Below, piece by piece: positions 1 to 5,734 of a DNA stretch of 8,921 bases (the stretch's first letter is position 1; every line of letters starts with the position of its first letter). The stretch spans positions 1 to 8,921 of the forward strand of contig JADFNQ010000045.1 of assembly GCA_022563285.1 (NCBI GenBank), in the 5' to 3' direction. The position numbers and the translations under genes are program-made. Origin of the DNA: Chloroflexota bacterium. GTDB taxonomy: Bacteria > Chloroflexota > Dehalococcoidia > SM23-28-2 > RBG-16-64-32. Under the pieces are notes generated by a model. It saw only the letters and a list, made by a program, of their open reading frames with translations, searched no databases and was not told the DNA's origin.

Positions 1-1252
1 GGTATGATACTGCAACCACGCCGGCGTTGCGAATTACGGTCTCCCCGCGGGCGAGAACGCCCGCCAGGGCGAGCATGATGGCCAGGCGGTGGTCGCCGTG
101 GGTAGAGACGGCCGCACCGCGAAGATGGCCAGCCGGCCGGATGCGCAGGCCGTCCGGGAGCTCTTCGATGTCGGCGCCCAGGCGGCGCAGCTCGCGGGCG
201 GTGGCCCGGATACGGTCGGACTCCTTCACCCTGAGTTCGGCGGCGTCGCGGATGACTGTCTCGCCGGTGGCGAAGCAGGCGGCGAGGGCTATCAGCGGCA
301 GTTCATCGATGGCGCGGGGCACCAGATCGCCCTCGATTACGGCGCCGCAGAGTCGGGAAGAGCGCACGGTGATGTCGGCCACGGGCTCCGGCCCCCAGGT
401 GCGCTCCCGGTCGAGGGTGATGTCGGCGCCCATAAGGCGGAGGACGTCGAGCACACCGGAGCGGGTGGGGTTGACGCCCACGCATTGTATCTGGAGCTGG
501 GCGTCGGGATGGCAGGCGGCCAGGACCATCCAGGCGGCGGCGGCGGAGATATCGGCGGGGACGCGCATAGGCAATGGCTGAAGCTCGCGGGTCAGGGGCC
601 TCACCCGTATCGTCCGGCCGCCGAAGTCGATGTCGGCGCCCATCGCCCGGAGCATACGCTCGGTGTGGTCGCGGCTAGCGGCGGGCTCCTGGAGGACGGT
701 GTCGCCTTGAGCGAAGAGAGCGGCCAGGATTAGCGCGGACTTGACCTGGGCGGAGGCGACCGGCAGCCGGTGGTGGACGCCCTTGAGGTGGTGGCCGTTG
801 ATGGCCAGCGGCGCCATGCTGCCCCCTTGGCGGCCGGAGATTTCAGCCCCCATCCTCTGTAGTGGCTCAACGATGCGGGCCATGGGACGGGAGATGAGGG
901 AGCGATCGCCGGTGAGGATGGAGAAGAAGGGTTGCGGGACGAGGAGACCGGCCAGGAGCCTCATGGAGGTGCCGGAGTTGCGACAGTCCAGCACACGGTC
1001 GCTCTCCGAGAGGCCGTAGCGGCCGCGGCCGCGGATGCAAAGGGTGGTGTCATCCCGCCAGCACCAATCGACGCCCAGGCTGCGCAGGCAGTGCAGGGTG
1101 GCCATGCAGTCCGCGGAGCGTTGAAAGTCCCGCACCTCGGCTTCGCCATCGGCGATGGCGTTGAGGATTGCGGCGCGGTGAGAGATGGACTTGTCGCCGG
1201 GGGGGATGATCGTGCCGCTAAGGCTGCGGACGGGGCGGACTAGTCGCTGCAC
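1..1252 (-). CDS. aroA: 3-phosphoshikimate 1-carboxyvinyltransferase (EPSP synthase), C-terminus cut by window edge
   Basis: This enzyme transfers the enolpyruvyl group of PEP to shikimate-3-phosphate in the cytoplasm, the sixth step of the shikimate pathway. The minus strand reads open for 417 codons from a GTG at 1252 to the left edge, so only a short C-terminal piece is missing. Visible family motifs in order are PGDKSISHR (residues 18-26), RNSGTSMRLL (91-100), SRPMAR (121-126), SAQVKSALILAAL (167-179), SRDHTE (193-198), NPTR (261-264), the catalytic-Asp motif DELPLIALAA (316-325), RVKESDRI (341-348) and HGDHRLAI (385-392). The motifs GDKS, SAQVK, RDHTE and NPTR are the set used to define class II EPSP synthases. 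The glycine at residue 94 of RNSGT is retained, where the best-known tolerant class II enzyme has alanine. The start lies 6 nt past the tyrA stop in the same frame, and no other in-frame start is available before the first motif. Identity is secure; the class assignment is an inference. Confidence 0.96.
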   Translation of the reverse strand, partial: MQRLVRPVRSLSGTIIPPGDKSISHRAAILNAIADGEAEVRDFQRSADCMATLHCLRSLGVDWCWRDDTTLCIRGRGRYGLSESDRVLDCRNSGTSMRLLAGLLVPQPFFSILTGDRSLISRPMARIVEPLQRMGAEISGRQGGSMAPLAINGHHLKGVHHRLPVASAQVKSALILAALFAQGDTVLQEPAASRDHTERMLRAMGADIDFGGRTIRVRPLTRELQPLPMRVPADISAAAAWMVLAACHPDAQLQIQCVGVNPTRSGVLDVLRLMGADITLDRERTWGPEPVADITVRSSRLCGAVIEGDLVPRAIDELPLIALAACFATGETVIRDAAELRVKESDRIRATARELRRLGADIEELPDGLRIRPAGHLRGAAVSTHGDHRLAIMLALAGVLARGETVIRNAGVVAVSY

Positions 1253-1269
1253 CGCGGATCACCCGCGGT
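1251..1269 (-). promoter_or_regulatory. Inverted repeat over the tyrA stop / aroA start junction
   Basis: In the mRNA sense, ACCGCGG (1269-1263) is followed by a 5-nt loop and CCGCGGU (1257-1251), a perfect 7-bp stem. The loop and flank carry the tyrA TGA (1261-1259), and the 3' arm contains the first two bases of the aroA GTG. A purine-rich AGAAGGA (1275-1269) lies just before the stem but about 16 nt from the GTG, too far for a normal Shine-Dalgarno. The arrangement suggests that ribosomes finishing tyrA open the hairpin and reinitiate on aroA. The repeat is seen directly; the function is inferred, and high local G+C makes such stems less surprising. Confidence 0.4.
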
Positions 1270-2353
1270 CCTTCTTCTGGCGCTTCGCTTCCAGCTTTTC
1301 CAGATCGTGGCGGATGTCCTCCGCTGTGCGCTTGGCCCGGGAGGTCCGGGTCTCGCGCATAAGGCCGGGCAGCTCCCGCACCTTCTTCGTACGGTCGGCG
1401 ATCCAACCGCCCACGAGCGAGTTGAAGAGCTCCTTGCGCACCTCCGCCGGCTCCTCCCCTTGCAGACGCCGCGGGTGGGGCTCGGCGAGGAAGCTGTCGC
1501 GGTCCATCTGGGCCTGGGCGAACGTCTCCAGCAGCTCCTCGGTGTCACCCTCAAGCAGGTCGCGGTAGCGGCCCATCTCCTCGATCATGCGATCCAGCCA
1601 GTGGACGGCGGCATCGCGGTTGGTGAGGAAGATGTCGTGGGCCATCTGGGGGTCGCCGGAGGCGAGGCGGGTGACATCGCGGAAGCTGGAAGAGGCCATG
1701 GGGGCGAGGTCGTTCCAGGCGGGGCTGGCGCGCAGGAGGGTGAACAGGGAAGCGGAGAGCAGCAGGGGCAGGTGGCTGACCGCGGCGGCGTACTGATCGT
1801 GCTCCTGTGGGTCCAGGAACAGTGGCTCGGCCCCCGCCAGCCGCACCAGGCCGGTGACGGCGCGAACGGCGTCCTCATGGGCGTCCACGGCAGGACAGAG
1901 GCAATAGGCGCGACCGCGGAAGAGGTCCGGCTCCGCGTTATCGATCCCCTGCGTCTCCTTGCCGGCCATGGGGTGTCCGCCGACGAAGCTCACGGAAGGG
2001 GGCAGGAGCTCAGCAGCCCACTCCAGGATCCGCTCCTTGGTGCTGCCGGTATCGGTGACGACGCACCCCTCCGGCAGGTCAGGAGCGATCTGCTCCATCA
2101 CCTCGCGAATGGCGAGGACAGGGGTGGCGATGACGACCATGCCAGCCCCTTGCACCGCCCGAGGCAGGTTGTGCTCCGCCCGGTCTATGGCGCCCATCTT
2201 GCGCGCCTTGTTGGCGACGACGCGGTTCCTATCGTGACCGACGATCTCCATCCCGGGCTGGCCGGCCGCCTTGATCGCCAGCCCCAGAGAGCCGCCGATG
2301 AGGCCAAGACCGACGATGGTGATCCGTTTCTGTTCCTGGTTACCTTTGGTCAC
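1259..2353 (-). CDS. tyrA: Prephenate dehydrogenase (TyrA-like) with charged C-terminal extension
   Basis: This cytoplasmic NAD(P)-dependent enzyme oxidatively decarboxylates prephenate to 4-hydroxyphenylpyruvate for tyrosine synthesis. The 364-residue product opens with a Rossmann nucleotide-binding fold, GLGLIGGSLG at residues 15-24. It continues with ATPV (76-79), DTGSTK (101-106), GGHPMAGKETQG (125-136, the substrate-binding His region), SHLPLLLSASL (193-203) and the helical-domain signature ASSSFRDVTRLASGDP (220-235). The usual catalytic core ends near residue 285. Residues 286-364 form an extra Arg/Lys/Glu-rich, probably helical tail that does not look like an ACT domain. The start is a GTG at 2353: an in-frame TAA lies just upstream and the first internal Met is inside the Rossmann fold. 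No good Shine-Dalgarno precedes it. The gene sits 41 nt after the protease gene and 6 nt before aroA, so an operon is likely. Arogenate specificity cannot be excluded. Confidence 0.93.
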   Translation of the reverse strand: MTKGNQEQKRITIVGLGLIGGSLGLAIKAAGQPGMEIVGHDRNRVVANKARKMGAIDRAEHNLPRAVQGAGMVVIATPVLAIREVMEQIAPDLPEGCVVTDTGSTKERILEWAAELLPPSVSFVGGHPMAGKETQGIDNAEPDLFRGRAYCLCPAVDAHEDAVRAVTGLVRLAGAEPLFLDPQEHDQYAAAVSHLPLLLSASLFTLLRASPAWNDLAPMASSSFRDVTRLASGDPQMAHDIFLTNRDAAVHWLDRMIEEMGRYRDLLEGDTEELLETFAQAQMDRDSFLAEPHPRRLQGEEPAEVRKELFNSLVGGWIADRTKKVRELPGLMRETRTSRAKRTAEDIRHDLEKLEAKRQKKDRG

Positions 2354-2394
2354 AGCGTCATGAGCTTAGCACGGGCCGCGAGGCACGAAAAGCG

Positions 2395-3153
2395 TTAGCC
2401 GAAGCCGAATACGTCGCCATTCCCGGCGAACAGGTGCGAGAGAAGGTTGATGACTGGGCTCATGACCTCGAAGAGGATGCCGAACTGGCCGCCGGTCAGG
2501 AAGGGGAGGGCGATGAGGACGATGAGGATGAGGAAGCCGTAGCGGCCCTGGAACTGCATGTAGGAGTGGGCGGCCTGGTCGGTGAGGAAGGCGGGGATGA
2601 CGCGGTGGCCGTCCAGGGGGAAGATGGGCAGGAGGTTGAACACGCCCAGGATGATGCTTATCACGACGATGGCGCTCAGGTATAGTCCCAGGTAGTCTGC
2701 TGCGTCAAAGCCAAAGAAGAGTTGGCGGTCGATCGCAGTCAAGTTGAAGGGAGGAAGCCAGGGCACCAGGCCCGCCTGGACGGGCAGGCCGGCCACGAAG
2801 GCGACGAGGAAGTTGGAGAGCGGTCCGGCGCCGGCGATGATGGCCATCGCCGCCTTGGGGTTGCGGGCCACGTTGGGGTTCACCGGCACCGGCTTCCCCC
2901 AGCCGAAACCTACCAGTAATAGCAGGACCGTTCCGGCGGGGTCCAGGTGGGCCAGGGGGTTCAGGGTCACACGGCCACGGCTGCGGGGCAGGCGGTCGCC
3001 CATCTTGTCGGCCACGAAGGCGTGGGAGAACTCGTGAAAGGTGATGCCGACGAGCAGGGCGGTGACCAGGGCACCGAAGACGACACCGGCGGCAAATATA
3101 TCGTTGTCTAGCCGGTCAAGATAACGAAAGAAGAGCATTCGGTCAGCATTCAT
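2395..3153 (-). CDS. Site-2-type intramembrane zinc metalloprotease, M50 family, PDZ-less
   Basis: This is a polytopic membrane protein of 252 residues. The zinc-binding HExxH motif is HEFSH at residues 40-44, inside the second predicted membrane segment. The companion motif is NLLPIFPLDG at 173-182, whose Asp181 should be the third zinc ligand. Family landmarks GWGKPVPVNP (84-93) and GAGPLSNF (108-115) are also present, and further hydrophobic segments lie near 73-84, 105-125, 157-177 and 205-220. There is no PDZ domain, so it belongs with the short site-2 proteases and not with RseP. Such proteins cut transmembrane helices of regulators or clear membrane peptides, but the substrate here is unknown. 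The first ATG at 3153 was kept, although neither it nor Met6 has a convincing Shine-Dalgarno. It heads the presumed protease-tyrA-aroA operon; no functional link to aromatic synthesis is evident. Confidence 0.92.
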   Translation of the reverse strand: MNADRMLFFRYLDRLDNDIFAAGVVFGALVTALLVGITFHEFSHAFVADKMGDRLPRSRGRVTLNPLAHLDPAGTVLLLLVGFGWGKPVPVNPNVARNPKAAMAIIAGAGPLSNFLVAFVAGLPVQAGLVPWLPPFNLTAIDRQLFFGFDAADYLGLYLSAIVVISIILGVFNLLPIFPLDGHRVIPAFLTDQAAHSYMQFQGRYGFLILIVLIALPFLTGGQFGILFEVMSPVINLLSHLFAGNGDVFGFG

Positions 3154-3234
3154 GATAACACGCGTCCGCGTTTGACAGTCGGAGATATAATCGATGGGCG
3201 GCAGCGCTAGAGCGCCGCCTAGAAGGAGGCCACC
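3154..3234. promoter_or_regulatory. Divergent intergenic region with candidate promoter and leader hairpin
   Basis: This 81-bp spacer serves the minus-strand protease operon and the plus-strand nitroreductase-like gene. It holds a perfect TATAAT at 3186-3191 on the plus strand, a dyad ACGCG-TC-CGCGT at 3160-3171, and a 6-bp stem GGCGGC/GCCGCC (3197-3202 with 3214-3219). A TTGACA at 3172-3177 is only 8 bp from the TATAAT and cannot pair with it as a standard -35. If TATAAT is the -10, transcription would start near 3198 and the hairpin would form at the very 5' end of the mRNA, just before the Shine-Dalgarno. The motifs are seen; promoter activity is inferred. Confidence 0.4.
3223..3229 (+). 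promoter_or_regulatory. Shine-Dalgarno fixing a TTG start
   Basis: AAGGAGG at 3223-3229 is followed 5 nt later by TTG at 3235-3237. No ATG or GTG in the same frame is comparably placed, so this site decides the TTG start of the nitroreductase-like gene. Confidence 0.75.
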
Positions 3235-4584
3235 TTGACCAGTAGACGAACGCCGGTAGCGGAGCCGGTCGTGAGTATCGAGGCGGCGCAGAATGCCTGG
3301 AGCTACCCTCTGTTCGACGCCATCTTCCAGCGTCGCGCCCGCCGCTTCCCTCTCGGGGCCGAGATGCCGGGCGGGGTAGCGCCCTTCAAGTCAACGAAGG
3401 AGCCGGTCCCGCTGGACGAGATCGAGGAGGCGATGCTGGTGATGGCCGGGACGGGGATCAGCGGCCTGAACCTGTCCGACCTCCCGTTCAACGATCAGAC
3501 GGGAAGCAACTGGTGCGGCAACACGATGATCCAGTTTGTGGGACGCACTTACGCCAGCGCCTGCGGCTCACACGGCACGGAGTTGTTTTTCACTAACGAT
3601 GAGGGCACGTACCTGATGCAGATGCGGGACAAGCTGCCCGCTCAGATGCAGGAGTTCGAGTCGCTGGACGACCGCGAGAAGATAGTGCAGGCGTTCCGCG
3701 CCAACACCGTGAAGCTGTCCGCGGGCCGGCTGCCGATCCCGATGGCGGAGCCCATAACGCTCCCGTTCAACCAGTGGAACGTGAACAAGCCGGGCACAAC
3801 GCTGTTCATGCCGGTGAGCGATATCACCTGGGAGTACATCAACGCGCTCATGCTGATGCTGGACGAGCCGAACCGGGCCTACGTGTACGATGACATGAAC
3901 GGCAACGCCGAGCCGCTGAAGAAGTTCGCCGGCGCCGGGCAGCTGGACCGCAGCCGCGCCTACCCCCTCTCCGGCTACGAGATGGGTATGTACTCCGCCA
4001 TATCTGGGGTGGAGCAGGCGATCATGCTCCAGAACATCTACCTGGCGTTGCAGGCGATGGGGCTGGGGGGCTGGATCTTCAGCTCCTCTGTGGGAGCGGC
4101 GGTGATGCCGATGATGGGGTTCCGGATGCAGATGGCGTCAGCGTCGCAGTCGGGGCCGTTCAAGCCGCTGGACACGTCATCGCCGGGGCGGCCTGTGGTG
4201 GTAGGGCTGGACGGGCTGTTCGAGCCGTACTGCCCGCCCTATTACGCGAACATGGCGGCGGCGGTGCAGGCGGTGTGGGACGCAAAGTGGGGCGCCGGCG
4301 GCATCTACAAGGAGGAGGGCGGCCCCGCGCCCTACCGAGACCGGAAGTCGCTGGACAGGGTGGTCGCCAAGACGCCGGAATGGTGCCTGGAGGCGACGAA
4401 GGAGCTGTGCACGTACATCTGGGACACCTACGGGCGCTTTCCGGTGCTTTCAGACCCGATGGTGATGAGCATCTGGTTGCAGGCGCACCACCTGGAGACG
4501 GAGTTCTACGACAAGTATTACCAGCCGGGCGCCTACCAGGAGAACATTCGCAGCCACATGGGCGTCTGGCACAGCGCCCGCTAG
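3235..4584 (+). CDS. Uncharacterised nitroreductase-like protein, 449 aa
   Basis: I do not recognise a named family. Two stretches resemble the FMN-dependent nitroreductase fold. One is FDAIFQRRARRFPLG at residues 27-41, like the N-terminal Arg-rich FMN-phosphate motif, followed by PLDEIEEAMLVMAGTG (59-74). The other is the helix EQAIMLQNIYLALQAMGLGGW (260-280), like the conserved second-half helix that ends in a GLG turn. The protein is about twice the usual 200-residue nitroreductase length. A large insert (about 80-245) is rich in aromatic residues, and a C-terminal part (about 325-449) carries Trp, Tyr and His, including the AHH at 417-419. Five cysteines (94, 110, 333, 384, 392) are spread without an iron-sulfur spacing. 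No signal peptide or membrane span is evident, so it is probably cytoplasmic. The gene is monocistronic by position, divergent from the protease and convergent with the BON gene. A flavin or dinucleotide-linked redox role is possible but unproven; the fold call rests on weak motif likeness. Confidence 0.7.
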   Translation: MTSRRTPVAEPVVSIEAAQNAWSYPLFDAIFQRRARRFPLGAEMPGGVAPFKSTKEPVPLDEIEEAMLVMAGTGISGLNLSDLPFNDQTGSNWCGNTMIQFVGRTYASACGSHGTELFFTNDEGTYLMQMRDKLPAQMQEFESLDDREKIVQAFRANTVKLSAGRLPIPMAEPITLPFNQWNVNKPGTTLFMPVSDITWEYINALMLMLDEPNRAYVYDDMNGNAEPLKKFAGAGQLDRSRAYPLSGYEMGMYSAISGVEQAIMLQNIYLALQAMGLGGWIFSSSVGAAVMPMMGFRMQMASASQSGPFKPLDTSSPGRPVVVGLDGLFEPYCPPYYANMAAAVQAVWDAKWGAGGIYKEEGGPAPYRDRKSLDRVVAKTPEWCLEATKELCTYIWDTYGRFPVLSDPMVMSIWLQAHHLETEFYDKYYQPGAYQENIRSHMGVWHSAR

Positions 4585-4599
4585 AGGCGAAGGCGAGGG

Positions 4600-5550
4600 C
4601 TAGGCTTCCGGGGCGCCCTCCGGTTCCGGAGCCGGAGAGGACGCAGGCGCGCCGGGCGGAGCCGCCTCCTCCACCTCCATGCGGTCCTCGACCGCGCACA
4701 CGCCCGGCACCCGCTCCACCGCGCTGACGATGTCTGGGACCGCGGCCGCGGCGGTGAGGAAACCGCTAAGCGTCACGTCACCCAAGGCCGCCCGCACGTA
4801 TATGCGCGCGTTGTTACGGAAGAGGCCGGCGGCGTCGAGCGCGCGGCCCACATCGATCTCCAGCTGCCGGTCGTTGATGACGCCGCCCTGCACGGCGGTC
4901 AGGCCGGGCACGGAGGAGGCGGCCTCCAAGACATAGGCTCCAGCCTGGAACGTGCGTACGTTACCCGATAGGTAGGCCGTCCCGTCCACCACCTCCACGT
5001 TTAGCCCGCGGCGGTCATCCCCGGTGAGGTACCGGTGGGCGGTGAGGGCATCGCGCACTGCCTGCAGGAGATCAGGGTCACGGCGGTAGGCGGGTAGGGT
5101 ATCGGCCTGCGCCGCCACCCTGACCACCCCGCCCTCCAGGGCGACGTCGGCAACGGGGATCATGCGTTTATCGAAGGCCAGCAGCCCGCGGCTGATGAGC
5201 AGGTGGCTGACCCGCCGGGAGGCTCGCTCCACCAGCGCTCCCAGGAGCGCTGCCTCGTGTGCGGAGAGCGGCGTGCCGGCCGATAGGGGGAACGCTGGGA
5301 GGGCCAGGGGCGGGATCTGGCGGCCGAACGCCTCGTCGCTGGTGCAGTCCAGGGATACGGAGTCATCGTCCCAATCGGAGGCGGTGGAGAAGGGGAGCTT
5401 GACTTCCGTAGGGCGGAATATACCGCGGGAGATCACCAGGTTAACGACAAGCCACTGTTCGTCGACCTCAAAAGCTGCCATTCGTCCCTGCCAGCGATCG
5501 CGGAAGCGAACGTGGCAGCCGAGGCGCAGGGCTGGGCGCGTACGTTGCAT
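4600..5550 (-). CDS. PRC-barrel-like / double BON domain protein
   Basis: The 316-residue product has no signal peptide or membrane span. Its N-terminal half holds two related segments, each with the pattern V..L.ISRG followed by a Pro and a beta-rich stretch ending in Asp (about 35-73 and 113-150). They look like a tandem PRC-barrel-type repeat. Residues about 158-226 and 228-293 fit two BON domains, with the typical core V.DGTAYLSGNV (187-198), then AASSVPGL..V (210-220), and again LGDVTLSGFL (256-265) with ERVPGV..VEDRM (279-291). The tail (294-316) is a Pro/Ala/Glu-rich disordered stretch. BON domains commonly bind membranes or ligands and PRC barrels act as adaptor modules, but the exact role is unknown. 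The ATG at 5550 has GGGAGAGA (5563-5556) 5 nt upstream. The gene is divergent from the binding-protein gene and converges with the nitroreductase-like gene, with only 15 bp between the stops. The domain calls are by eye. Confidence 0.8.
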   Translation of the reverse strand: MQRTRPALRLGCHVRFRDRWQGRMAAFEVDEQWLVVNLVISRGIFRPTEVKLPFSTASDWDDDSVSLDCTSDEAFGRQIPPLALPAFPLSAGTPLSAHEAALLGALVERASRRVSHLLISRGLLAFDKRMIPVADVALEGGVVRVAAQADTLPAYRRDPDLLQAVRDALTAHRYLTGDDRRGLNVEVVDGTAYLSGNVRTFQAGAYVLEAASSVPGLTAVQGGVINDRQLEIDVGRALDAAGLFRNNARIYVRAALGDVTLSGFLTAAAAVPDIVSAVERVPGVCAVEDRMEVEEAAPPGAPASSPAPEPEGAPEA

Positions 5551-5585
5551 ATGTGTCTCTCCCAGAGCAAGAGTTGCCCGCTGGT

Positions 5586-5614
5586 AGGGTATGGCAGGGC
5601 GACGCTATGAGCAA
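5586..5614 (-). promoter_or_regulatory. Candidate promoter for the PRC/BON gene
   Basis: On the minus strand TTGCTC (5614-5609) and TACCCT (5591-5586) are 17 bp apart, each matching half of the sigma-70 consensus, including the key T, A and final T of the -10. The -35 lies inside the left arm of the 10-bp inverted repeat. This is a weak consensus match. Confidence 0.25.
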
Positions 5615-5618
5615 ATCG

Positions 5619-5641
5619 GCAATAATAGATAGAATTATTGC
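5619..5641. repeat. 8-bp perfect inverted repeat, possible operator
   Basis: GCAATAAT (5619-5626) and ATTATTGC (5634-5641) form a perfect dyad around a 7-nt centre, AGATAGA. The dyad ends 11 bp upstream of the TTGACG -35 of the candidate plus-strand promoter, a place typical of activator or repressor sites. No U-run follows on either strand, so a terminator is unlikely. Confidence 0.5.
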
Positions 5642-5652
5642 AGCTATTTCCC

Positions 5653-5681
5653 TTGACGATGGGGTTGCGACTAGTTAAGCT
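5653..5681 (+). promoter_or_regulatory. Candidate sigma-70-type promoter for the binding-protein gene
   Basis: TTGACG (5653-5658) and TAAGCT (5676-5681) are separated by the standard 17 bp. The -35 matches five of six consensus bases and the -10 keeps the key first, second and last bases. Transcription would start near 5688, giving a leader of about 47 nt. A second -10-like hexamer, GATAAT at 5703-5708, lacks a matching -35. Confidence 0.4.
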
Positions 5682-5720
5682 ATCGGACAGATTTGCTCAG
5701 AGGATAATTTCCCATTAGCG

Positions 5721-5728
5721 AAAGGAGG
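5721..5728 (+). promoter_or_regulatory. Strong Shine-Dalgarno of the binding-protein gene
   Basis: AAAGGAGG at 5721-5728 ends 6 nt before the ATG at 5735, an ideal spacing. This agrees with the high expression normally needed for an ABC substrate-binding protein. Confidence 0.7.
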
Positions 5729-5734
5729 CAAGCC

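Larger units (their letters stand above)
5608..5699. repeat. 10-bp perfect inverted repeat, arms 72 bp apart
   Basis: TGAGCAAATC at 5608-5617 is the exact reverse complement of GATTTGCTCA at 5690-5699. The left arm overlaps the candidate -35 of the minus-strand PRC/BON gene. The right arm lies at the expected transcription start of the plus-strand binding-protein gene. The spacing would suit two half-sites bound by one regulator, or a long-stem RNA fold. The repeat is seen directly; the function is inferred. Confidence 0.5.
5551..5734. promoter_or_regulatory. Divergent intergenic region, A+T-richer, with nested inverted repeats
   Basis: These 184 bp contain no credible gene. They separate the minus-strand PRC/BON gene from the plus-strand binding-protein gene. 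The stretch from about 5615 to 5720 is clearly more A+T-rich than its surroundings and contains two perfect inverted repeats plus candidate promoters in both directions, listed separately. The motif ATTTCCC also occurs twice in direct orientation (5646-5652 and 5707-5713). This is the most likely regulatory region in the window. Confidence 0.6.

Noticed and set aside
27..1243. Several plus-strand open frames (e.g. 89-733, 932-1243) over the aroA region
   Set aside because: The minus strand encodes an unmistakable EPSP synthase across the whole stretch; the plus-strand frames overlap one another and lack any family motif.
1307..2398. A 363-codon open frame on the plus strand opposite tyrA
   Set aside because: It mirrors a well-supported tyrA gene and its product is Gly/Ala/Arg/His-rich with no recognisable motif; long antisense frames are common in G+C-rich DNA.
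3172..3191. TTGACA followed by TATAAT as a ready-made promoter
   Set aside because: The two hexamers are only 8 bp apart, far from the 16-18 bp needed; at most the TATAAT serves alone.
4620..4645. Stem CTCCGG-TT-CCGGAG near the end of the PRC/BON gene as a terminator
   Set aside because: It lies inside the coding sequence for the Pro/Glu/Gly-rich tail, has a 2-nt loop and no T-run follows on either strand.
4160..4727. Open frames at 4160-4699 (minus) and 4275-4727 (plus) across the nitroreductase-like 3' end and the convergent junction
   Set aside because: Arg/Pro/Ala-rich low-complexity translations that shadow two better genes.
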